Positions 17,262 to 27,138 of a stretch of 64,000 bases of DNA are shown here, piece by piece. Position numbers and translations under genes: made by a program. The DNA is from Bacteroides sp. M10 (lineage in GTDB: Bacteria > Bacteroidota > Bacteroidia > Bacteroidales > Bacteroidaceae): NCBI RefSeq assembly GCF_014334015.1, contig NZ_CP060488.1, positions 888,501 through 952,500 on the forward strand, written 5' to 3'. How positions within the stretch are numbered: position 1 is the stretch's first letter; each line of letters opens with the position of its first letter. The notes under the pieces were generated by a model that searched no databases, was not told the origin of the DNA, and worked only from the letters and a program-made list of their open reading frames with translations.

Positions 17262-18902
17262 TCAGTTCTTCAAATTCGGATTAATAGACGAGTCTACAAA
17301 AGGACGGGGAAGATACATCTTACTGTCATTCCACGTGCCAGATACGGAAACAGCTTCTTTCCTAAAGACTCCAGGAGCCACTTCAATCTCCGGATTTAAT
17401 TTTCTGTATTCAAAATGATCTTTAATACGATTCATGCGAAACATATCCCTTGCTCTGGTGGCAATATTTCCCCAATAATATCCGGCTATTTCCCAGCCAT
17501 GTTCATTATAGGCAGCTTCTGCCAGATCATCATACGACATGGTTGTCTTATAGATATCCCGGTCTGCAACAACAGATCCATTGGCACGATTACGTACCTC
17601 ATTCAATAAGTTGACAGCTTCCGTGATACTACCTGTTTTTGAACGACCTACAGCTTCGGCGTACCAGCAATATACTTCTGCCAAGCGAATAATCTGATGC
17701 GTCTTTTCTCCATTCTGATTCATCGAAATTTTCGGATTCGTATAGTCGAATTCTTCTCCAGTAGTCGTTTCTACTTTCTTCATGAAACAGGGAGCAACAA
17801 CCACACGTGGTGCTTCCGGATTGGGGTCTTCCCACCAATCACGCAACTTCGTCTCATTCTTCAATATAATTTTCGGGAAATAAGATGCATCTTTGCGCGA
17901 GCCTTCCGGGAAATCATACCAGAATTTAATTTCTCCGTTCGTATCTCCCCAACCACCGCCACCATAAGCATAGTCTGCCAGGAAATCGGCTAAAGGAGCA
18001 TTGGTAAGTGCATCTATTCCTAAATTATAGTAAACCCCAAGTAACACTTCTGGATTATTCTTATTATACTCCATCGAATATACTTGCTTGTAATCAGGTA
18101 ATAGCTTGTAGTAGTAAGTACCTTTCTTCGCAGCATCGATTACTTCTTTTGCCTTTGCAGCGGCCAGTTGATAATATTCTGTTCCTTTGTTCAACGGCCA
18201 TCCCGCCATTGCCATATACACATAAGCCAATGTTGCTTTTACAGCTCCTTGACTAACAGCAATGTTTACCCCATTTCTTGCGTAGGGATCTTTAGTATAA
18301 TTGGCAGGGACCATTGTTTCTGCCTTTTTCAGGTCAGACACAATCAGTTCATAAATTTCAGGAACAGTTGCCAATGGCATGTTGTAATTGATTTCATCTT
18401 TCACAACCATAGGTACCTCTCCCCAAGCCATTACAAAGTAAAAATAAGAATAGGCGCGCCAATAATAAGCTTGTCCAATGGCCGCATCTTTCTCTTCCTG
18501 ACTCACCTCCGGAGTTCGTCCGGCATTATCTATAATGAAATTAGCAGCTTTTACCAATCTCCAACGAGCTCCCCACAATTCAGTCACCCAAGTGTTATTG
18601 TCCGAAACATTATAAGTATCTACCTCACGCAACCCCTGTTTATTAGCTGCAGGGTGTGTAGAAATATCATCACCCATCACTGATTCGAAACCTGCCCAGA
18701 TATTTGCATACATATCACTCGCAACTTTGGAATACATTCCATTCAGAGCCAAGTCCAGATCACCTTTTGAATTGAAGAAATTAGTTACCGCCAACTGCCC
18801 TTTAGGATCTTCTGTCAGTAAATCCTGGCAAGACACCATCCAAAGTGCTATCAATGCTAGTCCGACAGATTTGAATATTCTATATATTGTTTTCATATCC
18901 AT
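17262..18902 (-). CDS. SusD/RagB-like surface lipoprotein
   Basis: This 546-residue SusD-family glycan-binding lipoprotein has a lipobox (LWMVSCQD, cysteine about residue 25) followed by LLTEDPKGQLAVTNFFNSKGDLDLALNGMY, typical of the family N-terminus. The conserved helix block YYWRAYSYFYFVMAWGEVPMV and the C-terminal PRPFVDSSINPNLKN are also typical. It starts 14 bases after the stop of the susC-like gene and 23 bases before the BACON protein gene in one minus-strand operon. A second in-frame ATG two codons in (18896) is an equally good start. The glycan is unknown. Confidence 0.94.
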   Translation of the reverse strand: MDMKTIYRIFKSVGLALIALWMVSCQDLLTEDPKGQLAVTNFFNSKGDLDLALNGMYSKVASDMYANIWAGFESVMGDDISTHPAANKQGLREVDTYNVSDNNTWVTELWGARWRLVKAANFIIDNAGRTPEVSQEEKDAAIGQAYYWRAYSYFYFVMAWGEVPMVVKDEINYNMPLATVPEIYELIVSDLKKAETMVPANYTKDPYARNGVNIAVSQGAVKATLAYVYMAMAGWPLNKGTEYYQLAAAKAKEVIDAAKKGTYYYKLLPDYKQVYSMEYNKNNPEVLLGVYYNLGIDALTNAPLADFLADYAYGGGGWGDTNGEIKFWYDFPEGSRKDASYFPKIILKNETKLRDWWEDPNPEAPRVVVAPCFMKKVETTTGEEFDYTNPKISMNQNGEKTHQIIRLAEVYCWYAEAVGRSKTGSITEAVNLLNEVRNRANGSVVADRDIYKTTMSYDDLAEAAYNEHGWEIAGYYWGNIATRARDMFRMNRIKDHFEYRKLNPEIEVAPGVFRKEAVSVSGTWNDSKMYLPRPFVDSSINPNLKN

Positions 18903-18916
18903 GTATAGTTAAAAGA

Positions 18917-21877
18917 TTAAAAGTTAAGTTTCATACCAAAAGTGAAAGTTCTTGGAACAGGATAAGAGCCCATATCTACGCCATTAAAGCCGTAATCGGA
19001 TTCACTGTACACTTCTGGGTCCATACCTGTGTATTTCGTTAATGTAAACAGGTTTTGAGCACTGACCGACAATTGAATATCGGCTACTTTCGTTATCTTC
19101 TTAGGAATATTATACGTAAGGCTTATATTTTTCAGTTTCACAAATGATGCATCTTCAAGCCAGAAATCAGAATCAGGATAGTTTCTATTATCTGAATTTT
19201 TATGACTTGCATACACAGCATCTGCTTTATTGGCTACTTTATCCCAACTTTTGTAATAAGCATCAGATAAAGAGATGAAACGATATACACCTGTCATAGA
19301 TCCCATCGCATAGCGGCTTACATTCAGTCTATCTTGTCCTAATGCAGCATTGATGAAGAGATTGAGCGTCCAGTTTTTCCAAGTAAATGTATTATTCCAT
19401 CCGAAAGTCCAATTAGGCTCGGCCTGCCCTTTAGTAACCAGATCGTCAGCACCCGGATTGGTAGTCAAACTTCCATTAGATTGATGTTTATACAAGTTGG
19501 CGCCCTGGTCATTAAAGTTTGCCCATTCATAAAGATAGAAAGAACCAATCGGATACCCTACTTTTTTAATTTGAATGGGACCACCGCCAATACTTGTATA
19601 ATTCTCCCCAACGATAAAATCACTACCTGCCAGATCGATTATCTTATTCTTTAAATAAGATGCATTCAGCGATGTTTCCCAACCAAATATATCTTTGTCT
19701 GTCAAAGGAGTAGCTGTGATGGTGAATTCAACACCAGAGTTTCTAACTTCACCTTGGTTGACCCAGAAAGAGCCACCTCCGTTATATTGAGGAGCAGGTT
19801 TGCGAAGTAACAAGTCCTTAGTATCCTTCCGGAACCATTCGGCTGTAAAACTCAAGCGACCGTCTAAAACACTGGCATCCAAACCTATGTTATACTGATA
19901 GGTGCTTTCCCAAGTTACATCTGGTGTGGCAAGATTTCCAGTCCAATAACCGGTATGGATTGCATCGCTACCATAACCGTCATAATTTGTAGGAGCCAAC
20001 ATACCCAATGTTGTGTAAGCACCGATACTTTGATTACCAACAACACCAAAACTGGCTCTTAGTTTCAATTGCTGGACAATGTTTTGTTTGCTCATAAAGT
20101 TTTCTTTAGCAACATCCCAAGCAACAGCTGCTGACGGAAAATATCCCCATTTATTCTTCTTCTGAAACTTAGATGAACCATCGGCACGGAAAGTACCTGT
20201 CAGCATATACTTCCCTTTGTAATTGTACATAATTCGACCAAGTCCCGACACAATAGCTTCTGCGGAATAGCCATTCTCTCCATCGCGTGTCTTTGCATTT
20301 TTTGCATTCCAATAACCAACAAACTCATTGGCTAAATCACTACCGGTCAGTTTTAAATTTCTACCTTCGGCGCCACTTGCTTCAAACACAGCTGTTGCAG
20401 TCAAATGATGATCGCCGAAACTTGTGTTATAAGTCACATTATTGGTATTCTGCCAGAATAGATTCATCCTGCTCGCATTTTCCATACCACTAATTTGTCC
20501 GGGTTTTGCTAACGACGAGGTGAAAGAGTAACTCGGAACATGAGAGTAATTAGCAGCACCCTGTACAGACAATGTCAACCCTTTCATTATTTTGAAAGTC
20601 AAATCCATATTAGTATTCAAAGCATACACATATGAGTCACCATAATTTGCGACACGTGCACCATAAGGGTTTCCATTTACTGAATTATAAGGGTCCATAT
20701 TATAAACGCCCGTTACCGGATCTTTCATTTCCATCGTAGGAGAATAGTTCAGGAAGTTCATAATGTCAATACCCCCATTATGACTGTGAGTACGTGAAGC
20801 ATTAATTTTGGTAGAAAGTGTCAACCACTTAGTGAGTTCATTATCCAAATTTATCCGCAACTGTGCACGTTGATACTTGGTCGTGATGGTCATGGCTGTC
20901 ATATTCAATACATTGGCTGAAATAAGATACTTATTTTTAGCCGTTCCACCCGAAATACCTAATTTATAGTCCTGACTAATACCGGTCTGCAACATCAAAT
21001 TCTGCCAGTCAATGCCTTTGGAACCATTTTTATAGGCTTCCATCTCATCATCTGCAAACGAAATACCATTATATTCCTTTAATGCTGTCGCATATTCATA
21101 AGCATTCAATAAGTCATATTTTTTAAGGATGTTCGATACGCCTATAGCCACATCTGCATAAATCTGCACTTTACCTTCTACCCCTTTTTTAGTAGTTACC
21201 AAGACCACACCATTAGCACCGCGTGAACCATAAATAGCTGTTGCCGAAGCATCCTTCAGAACTTCAATAGATTGAATGTCAGCAGGATTTACATCTAGTC
21301 CACCAGACATAATGCCATCGATGACATACAAGGGGTCATTGCTGGTATTAAGAGAAGTAGTACCACGAACACGAACTTTAACTGTGCCACCAGGTAAACC
21401 ATTTACGCTCGTCACTGCCACACCTGCAGTACGTCCTTGCAGAATATCTTCCACCCGCTTTACCGGCTGATCCTTAAATTGTTTGGAAGAAACAGAAGCC
21501 ACAGCACCTGTTATATCTGATTTTTTCACTACACCATAGCCGATGACCACTACCTCACTCAATTGGTTCTGATCTTCCTGCATTGTAATCTTCAAACTGG
21601 TATTCGTTCCCAGTTTAACCTCTTTAGTCACGTATCCGATATAAGAGAATGATAGTGTAGAGCCAACAGGAGCACTAATCGAGAACTTTCCGGAAATATC
21701 CGTTACGGTACCAGTTTGTGCATCTTTAAGGGTTACGTTGACACCGATGATAGGTTCATTGCTGTCGGCATCCATAACAGTACCCGAATACTGCTTTGCA
21801 ACCTGTGCATAAGTAGATGTAACTGCTGCAAAAAGAAATAGTAGCAAGCAGCCAAGCGTTTTTCTTAGATTATCCAT
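18917..21877 (-). CDS. SusC-like TonB-dependent transporter
   Basis: This 986-residue outer-membrane importer has a signal peptide ending TSTYAQ, a CarboxypepD_reg domain (YSGTVMDADSNEPIIGVNVTL) and the LSEVVVIGYGVVKKSDITGAV segment. The plug follows (DPLYVIDGIMSGGLDV, IEVLKDASATAIYGSRGANGVVLVTTKKG), then a barrel ending in FTFGMKLNF with the terminal phenylalanine needed for outer-membrane assembly. It is the first gene of the minus-strand operon. The divergent regulator gene begins 367 bases away on the other strand. It partners the SusD protein encoded 14 bases downstream. Confidence 0.95.
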   Translation of the reverse strand: MDNLRKTLGCLLLFLFAAVTSTYAQVAKQYSGTVMDADSNEPIIGVNVTLKDAQTGTVTDISGKFSISAPVGSTLSFSYIGYVTKEVKLGTNTSLKITMQEDQNQLSEVVVIGYGVVKKSDITGAVASVSSKQFKDQPVKRVEDILQGRTAGVAVTSVNGLPGGTVKVRVRGTTSLNTSNDPLYVIDGIMSGGLDVNPADIQSIEVLKDASATAIYGSRGANGVVLVTTKKGVEGKVQIYADVAIGVSNILKKYDLLNAYEYATALKEYNGISFADDEMEAYKNGSKGIDWQNLMLQTGISQDYKLGISGGTAKNKYLISANVLNMTAMTITTKYQRAQLRINLDNELTKWLTLSTKINASRTHSHNGGIDIMNFLNYSPTMEMKDPVTGVYNMDPYNSVNGNPYGARVANYGDSYVYALNTNMDLTFKIMKGLTLSVQGAANYSHVPSYSFTSSLAKPGQISGMENASRMNLFWQNTNNVTYNTSFGDHHLTATAVFEASGAEGRNLKLTGSDLANEFVGYWNAKNAKTRDGENGYSAEAIVSGLGRIMYNYKGKYMLTGTFRADGSSKFQKKNKWGYFPSAAVAWDVAKENFMSKQNIVQQLKLRASFGVVGNQSIGAYTTLGMLAPTNYDGYGSDAIHTGYWTGNLATPDVTWESTYQYNIGLDASVLDGRLSFTAEWFRKDTKDLLLRKPAPQYNGGGSFWVNQGEVRNSGVEFTITATPLTDKDIFGWETSLNASYLKNKIIDLAGSDFIVGENYTSIGGGPIQIKKVGYPIGSFYLYEWANFNDQGANLYKHQSNGSLTTNPGADDLVTKGQAEPNWTFGWNNTFTWKNWTLNLFINAALGQDRLNVSRYAMGSMTGVYRFISLSDAYYKSWDKVANKADAVYASHKNSDNRNYPDSDFWLEDASFVKLKNISLTYNIPKKITKVADIQLSVSAQNLFTLTKYTGMDPEVYSESDYGFNGVDMGSYPVPRTFTFGMKLNF

Positions 21878-22058
21878 ATACTTTTCATTTAGTTAGAATA
21901 TAATGATATTAGATTTTTAGGAATTTTAGATATAAGTCAAGGCATTCAAAATGTTCCCAACATTACTCCGCCTCTTCATTCTACAGTTTTAGGATGTATT
22001 CATAGTAAATAGTCTTTTTTTAAGGTTTAATACTTTTTCGTATTTAGTGTCAACTATG

Positions 22059-22066
22059 CAAATATA
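22059..22066 (-). promoter_or_regulatory. -7 element of the susC operon promoter
   Basis: The minus strand reads TATATTTG, a perfect match to the Bacteroides -7 consensus TAnnTTTG. A TTTG at 22094-22091 lies 24 bases upstream, a little farther than the usual 19-21. This would fit a promoter that needs activation by the adjacent regulator. Confidence 0.5.
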
Positions 22067-22124
22067 GGTGCAAAGCATGGAAATAGAGATCAAATAACAT
22101 CCATAATTAGTCCGCTACTGTTCA

Positions 22125-22148
22125 AAAGGAGTATTCTGAATACCCTTT
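22125..22148. repeat. Quasi-palindrome, candidate regulator-binding site
   Basis: AAAGGA-GTATTC-T-GAATAC-CCTTT contains a perfect GTATTC/GAATAC inverted repeat (22131-22143) extended on both sides by AAAGG/CCTTT with one extra base on the left. It lies between the two divergent promoters, about 45 bases upstream of the regulator's own -33 element. Confidence 0.4.
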
Positions 22149-22191
22149 CGAGCCATCTAATGAGCTTTGTGGACAAAAGAAGATGAAATCT

Positions 22192-22223
22192 ATTGTACAG
22201 TTTCATAACTTCTTTTATATTTG
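22192..22223 (+). promoter_or_regulatory. Promoter of the hybrid two-component regulator gene
   Basis: A -33-like ATTG (22192-22195, one mismatch to TTTG) and a perfect -7 element TATATTTG (22216-22223) are spaced by 20 bases. The predicted start site lies about 15 bases before the ATG at 22245. This excludes the in-frame TTG at 22221 as a start codon. Confidence 0.65.
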
Positions 22224-22244
22224 CTATATCAAAAGAACATAACT

Positions 22245-25200
22245 ATGTCAAAAGCACACATACTAAAGAGGTATTCTTCCCTAATTTGGATATTATTCTT
22301 TGTTCTTTCTACAAAGGCTGAACAACAAGACTACTACTTCAGACAAATTTCTTTAGAACAGGGATTGTCACAATCAAGAGTGCAGTGCATTTACAGAGAT
22401 CATTTAGGAGTAATATGGATAGGTACCAAATGGGGGTTAAATAGTTATGACCAATCTGAACTGAAAAGTTATTTTCATGACCGGGAGCAGCCCAACTCAT
22501 TGCCCGACAATTTCATTCGTTTTATTACAGAGGATCGTTTCGGCGATTTATACGTTTCTACCAATAAAGGAATTGCCATCTACAATAAAGCAGAAAATCA
22601 ATTTCAGCCATTGAAATATAACGGAAAACCATTTACCGCTTGGTCTTATCTTCAAATAGATGACAATTTCCTGTTTGGAGGAGAAGAAACCTTATACCAA
22701 TACAATCTGGCGGATAAAAGTATTACGACGATCTTCCCCGACATCGACGGAGACAAGTTGAAATGTATCAACCGCATCTTTCAGTGGAGTCCCAATATAC
22801 TGATAACCAGCAGTAAGAAAGATGGGCTTTGGATGTATGATCTAGCTAAAAAGAAAATGTATCGATGTCCATTTGTAAAAGAGCGCGAAATAAACACCAT
22901 ATTTGTTGACTCTCAAAACCGGCTTTGGGTGTCATTCTATGGCAAAGGAATGGCTTGCTACTCGAAAGAGGGGAAAAGACTTTTCAGTTTATCCACCAGG
23001 AATTCCGAGCTCAACAACGACATCATTTTTGATTTTCTTGAAAAAGATAATCAACTTTGGATAGCCACTGACGGAGGAGGCATCAACATACTTGACCTCC
23101 AGACTATGAAGTTCTCTTATCTTAAACATATTTCCGATGATGAGCAATCCTTACCGAACAACTCTATCTACCGGCTCTATAAAGATCAAATGGACAATAT
23201 ATGGATAGGCAGCATACACGGAGGATTATTCGCTATTAAGAAAGTATTCATCAAAACCTATAAAGATGTTCCACTGAACAATCCCAATGGAGTTAGCGAG
23301 CGCATCGTGGTTAGCATCTTTGAAGATAAGGATACATTGCTTTGGATTGGAACAGACGGAGGAGGTATCAACTCATTTGACCAAAAAACGAATACATTTC
23401 ATCATTACCCTACTACATACGGAGAGAAAGTCACCTCTATCACAGATTTTTCTGAAAATGAGCTCTTATTATCATGTTTCAATAAAGGGGTCTATACCTT
23501 TAATAAGAGAACCGCACAGATGCAACCTTTTCCCATTATCAATGACTCTATTTCGAAAAGAGAATTTTCATCCGGCGACCTGGTAAACCTATATGCTACA
23601 AAAGATAACATTTACATATTAGGAGCAAAAGTCTATATCTACAACAAGCATACCCGGCAAACATCCATTCTCTATGCACCCCAAATAGACATTCAGCGCC
23701 AAATAGCTATGCAGGCTATTTACTCCGACGATACCCATCTGTATCTAATGGGAACCAACAACCTGTTTAAACTAAACTTCAAAACCAACGAACTGTCCTC
23801 ATTGGTCAGCATGAAAGAGGGAGATGATTTCACATCGGCCTGTCGAGATGATAAAGGTAACTTTTGGATAGGAAGTAATTTCGGATTGCTCTTCTACAAT
23901 AAACAGACTGGAAAAACAGAAAAGATACACACCAACTTGTTCAACAGTGTATCCAGCCTTGCCTATGATAAAAAAGGAAAAGTCTGGATAGGAGCGCAAA
24001 ATATGTTCTTTGCGTATATTATTAACGAAAAGCGTTTCGTTATCCTGGACGAATCCGATGGAGTTCCTTCCAACGAATTGATATTTACCCCTATTCCTGC
24101 TCTTCGTACTCCCAATCTGTATATGGGAGGCACTATGGGACTGGTACGCATTAATACGGATATTATTTTCGAAAGCAATTTGTCTCCTATTCTCAAGCTA
24201 CTTGAAGTAAAACTAAATAGTAAATCAACTCTGAAACAGGTTAATAATAACTGTATTTCGATTCCCTGGAATCATTCATCGTTCAACATCAAAGTGATTG
24301 CTGACGAAAAGAACTCCTTCCGAAAACACCTTTTCCGGTATGTCATCACAGGAAAAGACAAAATGGTGATCGAGAGTTATCTCCAGACACTCGAATTGGG
24401 TACCTTAGCATCAGGGGAATATACCATCAGCGTATCCTGTGATACCCCCAACGGTGAATGGAGCCAGCCGACAGAGATCTTAACTATTATGGTCTCACCT
24501 CCTTGGTGGAAATCTACCTGGTTTATTATACTATGCATTTTCTTTGCATTTCTAGTTGCAGGAGTAGTCTTCTTTAGTTTGATAAGAAAAAAAGAGAATC
24601 GGCTGAAACGTGAGATGCGGGAACATGAGAAGAAGATATATGAAGAGAAAATACGCTTCTTAATCAATATCAGTCATGAGCTACGTACCCCTTTGACACT
24701 CATTTATGCTTCCCTGAAACGAATTCTAAATAAAGAGGTAAAGCAAGATGAGCTGCCAGAATATCTACAGGGTGCATTCAAGCAGGCCAATCAGATGAAA
24801 GATATTATCAACATTGTGCTTGATGCACGCAAAATGGAGGTAGGACAGGAAGTGCTACACATCTCTTCGCATCCTTTGCACAAGTGGATACAGGAAGTGG
24901 CAGAAACATTTCAAACTGCATCAAAGGCCAAAGAAATTGAAATTACATACGACTTTGACGACAGCATACAATATATCGCGTATGATGACACCAAATGTAG
25001 AGTTGTTCTTTCCAATCTGATTATGAATGCTTTGAAATATAGCCCCAATCAGACTCGTATCGTCATAAAAACAATCCGTACAAATGAAAGTATACAGGTA
25101 CACGTACAAGACCAAGGAATCGGATTGGATAACGTAGATATAAAAAAGCTCTTTACCCGTTTCTACCAAGGCAAACATAATGAGGGAGGAAGTGGTATCG

Positions 25201-26192
25201 GTTTATCTTATGCTAAAATGTTGATTGACCTGCATGGAGGCAGGATGGGGGCTTTCAATAATGAAGACAGAGGGGCCACATTCTTTTATGAAATACCGGC
25301 TAATCTACAAGAGCAGGAAGTATCATGTCCTCAACATTCCTACCTCAATGAACTTTTAAGTTCTCCGGAGGAAGAAGAGAAAATAGAATCCGGTTCTTTC
25401 TCTCTACAAGGATATTCGCTGTTGATTGTAGAAGACAAACAGGACTTAAGGGAATTCTTAAAAAGTGCCCTTAAGGATAAATTCAAGAAGATCTATCAGG
25501 CAGAAAATGGACTGGTAGCACTGGAAGTTATTAAGCAACAGCAACCGGACATTATAGTAAGTGATGTAATGATGCCACAAATGAATGGCTATCAGCTATG
25601 CAAGGAAATTAAAGAGAATCTGAATATTAGCCATATCCCTGTCATCCTGCTTACCGCCAGAGCCGATTCTGAAAGCCAGATGTTAGGATACAAATTAGGA
25701 GCTGATGCCTATTTACCCAAACCATTTGAAATGGAAATGCTCCTCAGCGTGATCCAGAATCAGATGAGAAACCGTGAATATATTAAGTCTAGATACAGGG
25801 GCAATCAATTCATTCTGTCTCCGCAAGAGGCTACTTTCAGCAATGCAGATGAACAATTTATGATTAAATTGAATGAAATGATCGATCAGAATCTGTCTCA
25901 ACCAGATTTGGATGTGAAATTCCTGACTGCTCAAATGGCAATGAGCCGGACATCCTTATATAATAAGATCAAGGAACTGACCGGCATGGGAGCAAACGAT
26001 TATATCAATCGTAGAAGAATCGACAAAGCAATCATTCTTTTAACTCAGTCTGACATGAGCATTACTGAAATATCAGAGCAGGTAGGCTTCACTTATCAAC
26101 GATATTTCAGTACGTTATTTAAAGAAATGAAAGGAATGACTCCTTCTCAATTCAGAGCGCAACACGGTTCTACCCAACAACAATCAGAGTAG
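22245..26192 (+). CDS. Hybrid two-component system (HTCS) regulator
   Basis: This 1315-residue single-protein sensor-regulator has a signal sequence (IWILFFVLSTKAEQQ) and a periplasmic double propeller of Reg_prop repeats, seen as recurring IWIGT/GGGINSFD/NIWIGS motifs. A Y_Y_Y domain (about 655-755), one membrane helix (WFIILCIFFAFLVAGVVFF, about 765) and a histidine kinase with phospho-acceptor histidine in INISHELRTP (about 811) follow. The ATP-binding domain (LIMNALKYSPN, GSGIGLSYAKM) leads into a receiver with aspartate in VSDVMMPQ (about 1106) and a C-terminal AraC-type DNA-binding domain (about 1205-1305, ITEISEQVGFTYQRYFSTLFK). It binds a glycan breakdown product directly in the periplasm and activates the neighbouring operons. 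It is divergent from the susC operon and followed by two co-oriented enzyme genes. Confidence 0.95.
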   Translation: MSKAHILKRYSSLIWILFFVLSTKAEQQDYYFRQISLEQGLSQSRVQCIYRDHLGVIWIGTKWGLNSYDQSELKSYFHDREQPNSLPDNFIRFITEDRFGDLYVSTNKGIAIYNKAENQFQPLKYNGKPFTAWSYLQIDDNFLFGGEETLYQYNLADKSITTIFPDIDGDKLKCINRIFQWSPNILITSSKKDGLWMYDLAKKKMYRCPFVKEREINTIFVDSQNRLWVSFYGKGMACYSKEGKRLFSLSTRNSELNNDIIFDFLEKDNQLWIATDGGGINILDLQTMKFSYLKHISDDEQSLPNNSIYRLYKDQMDNIWIGSIHGGLFAIKKVFIKTYKDVPLNNPNGVSERIVVSIFEDKDTLLWIGTDGGGINSFDQKTNTFHHYPTTYGEKVTSITDFSENELLLSCFNKGVYTFNKRTAQMQPFPIINDSISKREFSSGDLVNLYATKDNIYILGAKVYIYNKHTRQTSILYAPQIDIQRQIAMQAIYSDDTHLYLMGTNNLFKLNFKTNELSSLVSMKEGDDFTSACRDDKGNFWIGSNFGLLFYNKQTGKTEKIHTNLFNSVSSLAYDKKGKVWIGAQNMFFAYIINEKRFVILDESDGVPSNELIFTPIPALRTPNLYMGGTMGLVRINTDIIFESNLSPILKLLEVKLNSKSTLKQVNNNCISIPWNHSSFNIKVIADEKNSFRKHLFRYVITGKDKMVIESYLQTLELGTLASGEYTISVSCDTPNGEWSQPTEILTIMVSPPWWKSTWFIILCIFFAFLVAGVVFFSLIRKKENRLKREMREHEKKIYEEKIRFLINISHELRTPLTLIYASLKRILNKEVKQDELPEYLQGAFKQANQMKDIINIVLDARKMEVGQEVLHISSHPLHKWIQEVAETFQTASKAKEIEITYDFDDSIQYIAYDDTKCRVVLSNLIMNALKYSPNQTRIVIKTIRTNESIQVHVQDQGIGLDNVDIKKLFTRFYQGKHNEGGSGIGLSYAKMLIDLHGGRMGAFNNEDRGATFFYEIPANLQEQEVSCPQHSYLNELLSSPEEEEKIESGSFSLQGYSLLIVEDKQDLREFLKSALKDKFKKIYQAENGLVALEVIKQQQPDIIVSDVMMPQMNGYQLCKEIKENLNISHIPVILLTARADSESQMLGYKLGADAYLPKPFEMEMLLSVIQNQMRNREYIKSRYRGNQFILSPQEATFSNADEQFMIKLNEMIDQNLSQPDLDVKFLTAQMAMSRTSLYNKIKELTGMGANDYINRRRIDKAIILLTQSDMSITEISEQVGFTYQRYFSTLFKEMKGMTPSQFRAQHGSTQQQSE

Positions 26193-26326
26193 ATTCAGCA
26201 CTTTAGTTTATCATTTATATAGAAATTATACTTTCCGGGACAGAGCGATTAGGATTTTCAGTGCAGATTTGGACGTTTCATGATTTGAAATGACTAAAAT
26301 CTGATGAGCAGAATAGGGTATTCGAC

Positions 26327-26334
26327 TACTTTTG
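26327..26334 (+). promoter_or_regulatory. -7 element before the GH16-like gene
   Basis: TACTTTTG matches TAnnTTTG exactly and lies 47 bases before the ATG at 26381. No TTTG occurs at the right distance upstream, as expected for a promoter dependent on an activator such as the upstream HTCS. Confidence 0.45.
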
Positions 26335-26380
26335 CAACGAAGCAATTTAAAGAAAACGAATACACTTAAATTCAATTATT

Positions 26381-27088
26381 ATGAGAAACTGCTATTTGAC
26401 TCTGTCACTCATATGCATTTGCAGCGTTTGTTTTGCACAGCAACAGACCAATGACATCAGTACTAAAAATCCGCCAAACAAAGAATGGAACTTCAATAAT
26501 CTGGATGGATGGGAATATGGACATCAGGATGACAACCCGGATAATCAATGCATATTAGAGAATGGTTACTTACGGATTTTTACCCGGGCTAATTCGGTGG
26601 ACCGGAAAAAGGTTCGCACTGTAGAACGGATTTATACAACAGGAAGATATACCTGGCGCACTCATATCCCACAAATGGGAATAGGAGATCAATGCAGCGT
26701 AGGTTCGTGGATATACCATGACGACCAACATGAATTGGATTTTGAAGTCGGATATGGCAAAGACACAGTTCGCAGGGAATTAAATGCCGCTCCGGACGAA
26801 ATGATTGCTTATATGACATCGCAGGCATATCCTTTTTCTTCTGTTCCTGTAGTAATTAAGACCGGATGGCATCTGTTCGAAATTGATCTGACATTAAAAG
26901 ATGGGAACTATTACATCACCTGGTTAATAGACAACGAGCCCAAACATGAACTTCAACTGAAATTTGGAAAAGACATTGCATTCCATATTTTTTGCAGTGT
27001 AGAGAATCTTAAATTTATTGGAGACCGACCGACACAGCAGGAAAATTCCGGATTGTTTGATTTCGTCAGATATACATATCATGACTAA
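26381..27088 (+). CDS. Secreted single-domain GH16-like protein
   Basis: The 235 residues have a signal peptide (LICICSVCFAQ) and one concanavalin-like domain. It contains HELDFEVGYG, matching the GH16 ExDxE catalytic pattern, and shares with the first domain of the protein at 15565-17238 the blocks GRYTWRTHIPQMG, YMTSQAYPF and a tail of the form SVENL...GLFD. It therefore probably hydrolyses or binds the same glycan as the divergent operon. It lacks a lipobox cysteine at the expected place (CFAQQQ), so it is likely periplasmic or released. It is 188 bases after the regulator gene and 50 bases before the GH95-like gene. True GH16 activity is not proven, because the rest of the canonical active-site sequence is not recognisable. 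Confidence 0.65.
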   Translation: MRNCYLTLSLICICSVCFAQQQTNDISTKNPPNKEWNFNNLDGWEYGHQDDNPDNQCILENGYLRIFTRANSVDRKKVRTVERIYTTGRYTWRTHIPQMGIGDQCSVGSWIYHDDQHELDFEVGYGKDTVRRELNAAPDEMIAYMTSQAYPFSSVPVVIKTGWHLFEIDLTLKDGNYYITWLIDNEPKHELQLKFGKDIAFHIFCSVENLKFIGDRPTQQENSGLFDFVRYTYHD

Positions 27089-27138
27089 ATAAATGAACTT
27101 AGCACATATTTCTTAAAAGCCCCCCAAAAATTAATACC

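Larger units (their letters stand above)
21878..22244. other. Divergent regulatory region between susC and the hybrid two-component regulator
   Basis: No gene fits in these 367 bases. They hold a -7 element for the susC operon on the minus strand, a -33/-7 pair for the regulator gene on the plus strand, and between them a quasi-palindrome. The minus transcript would have a leader of about 175 bases. Confidence 0.7.

Noticed and set aside
22221..22244. TTG start for the first HTCS regulator
   Set aside because: The TTG overlaps the -7 promoter element (22216-22223), so the transcript would begin after it.
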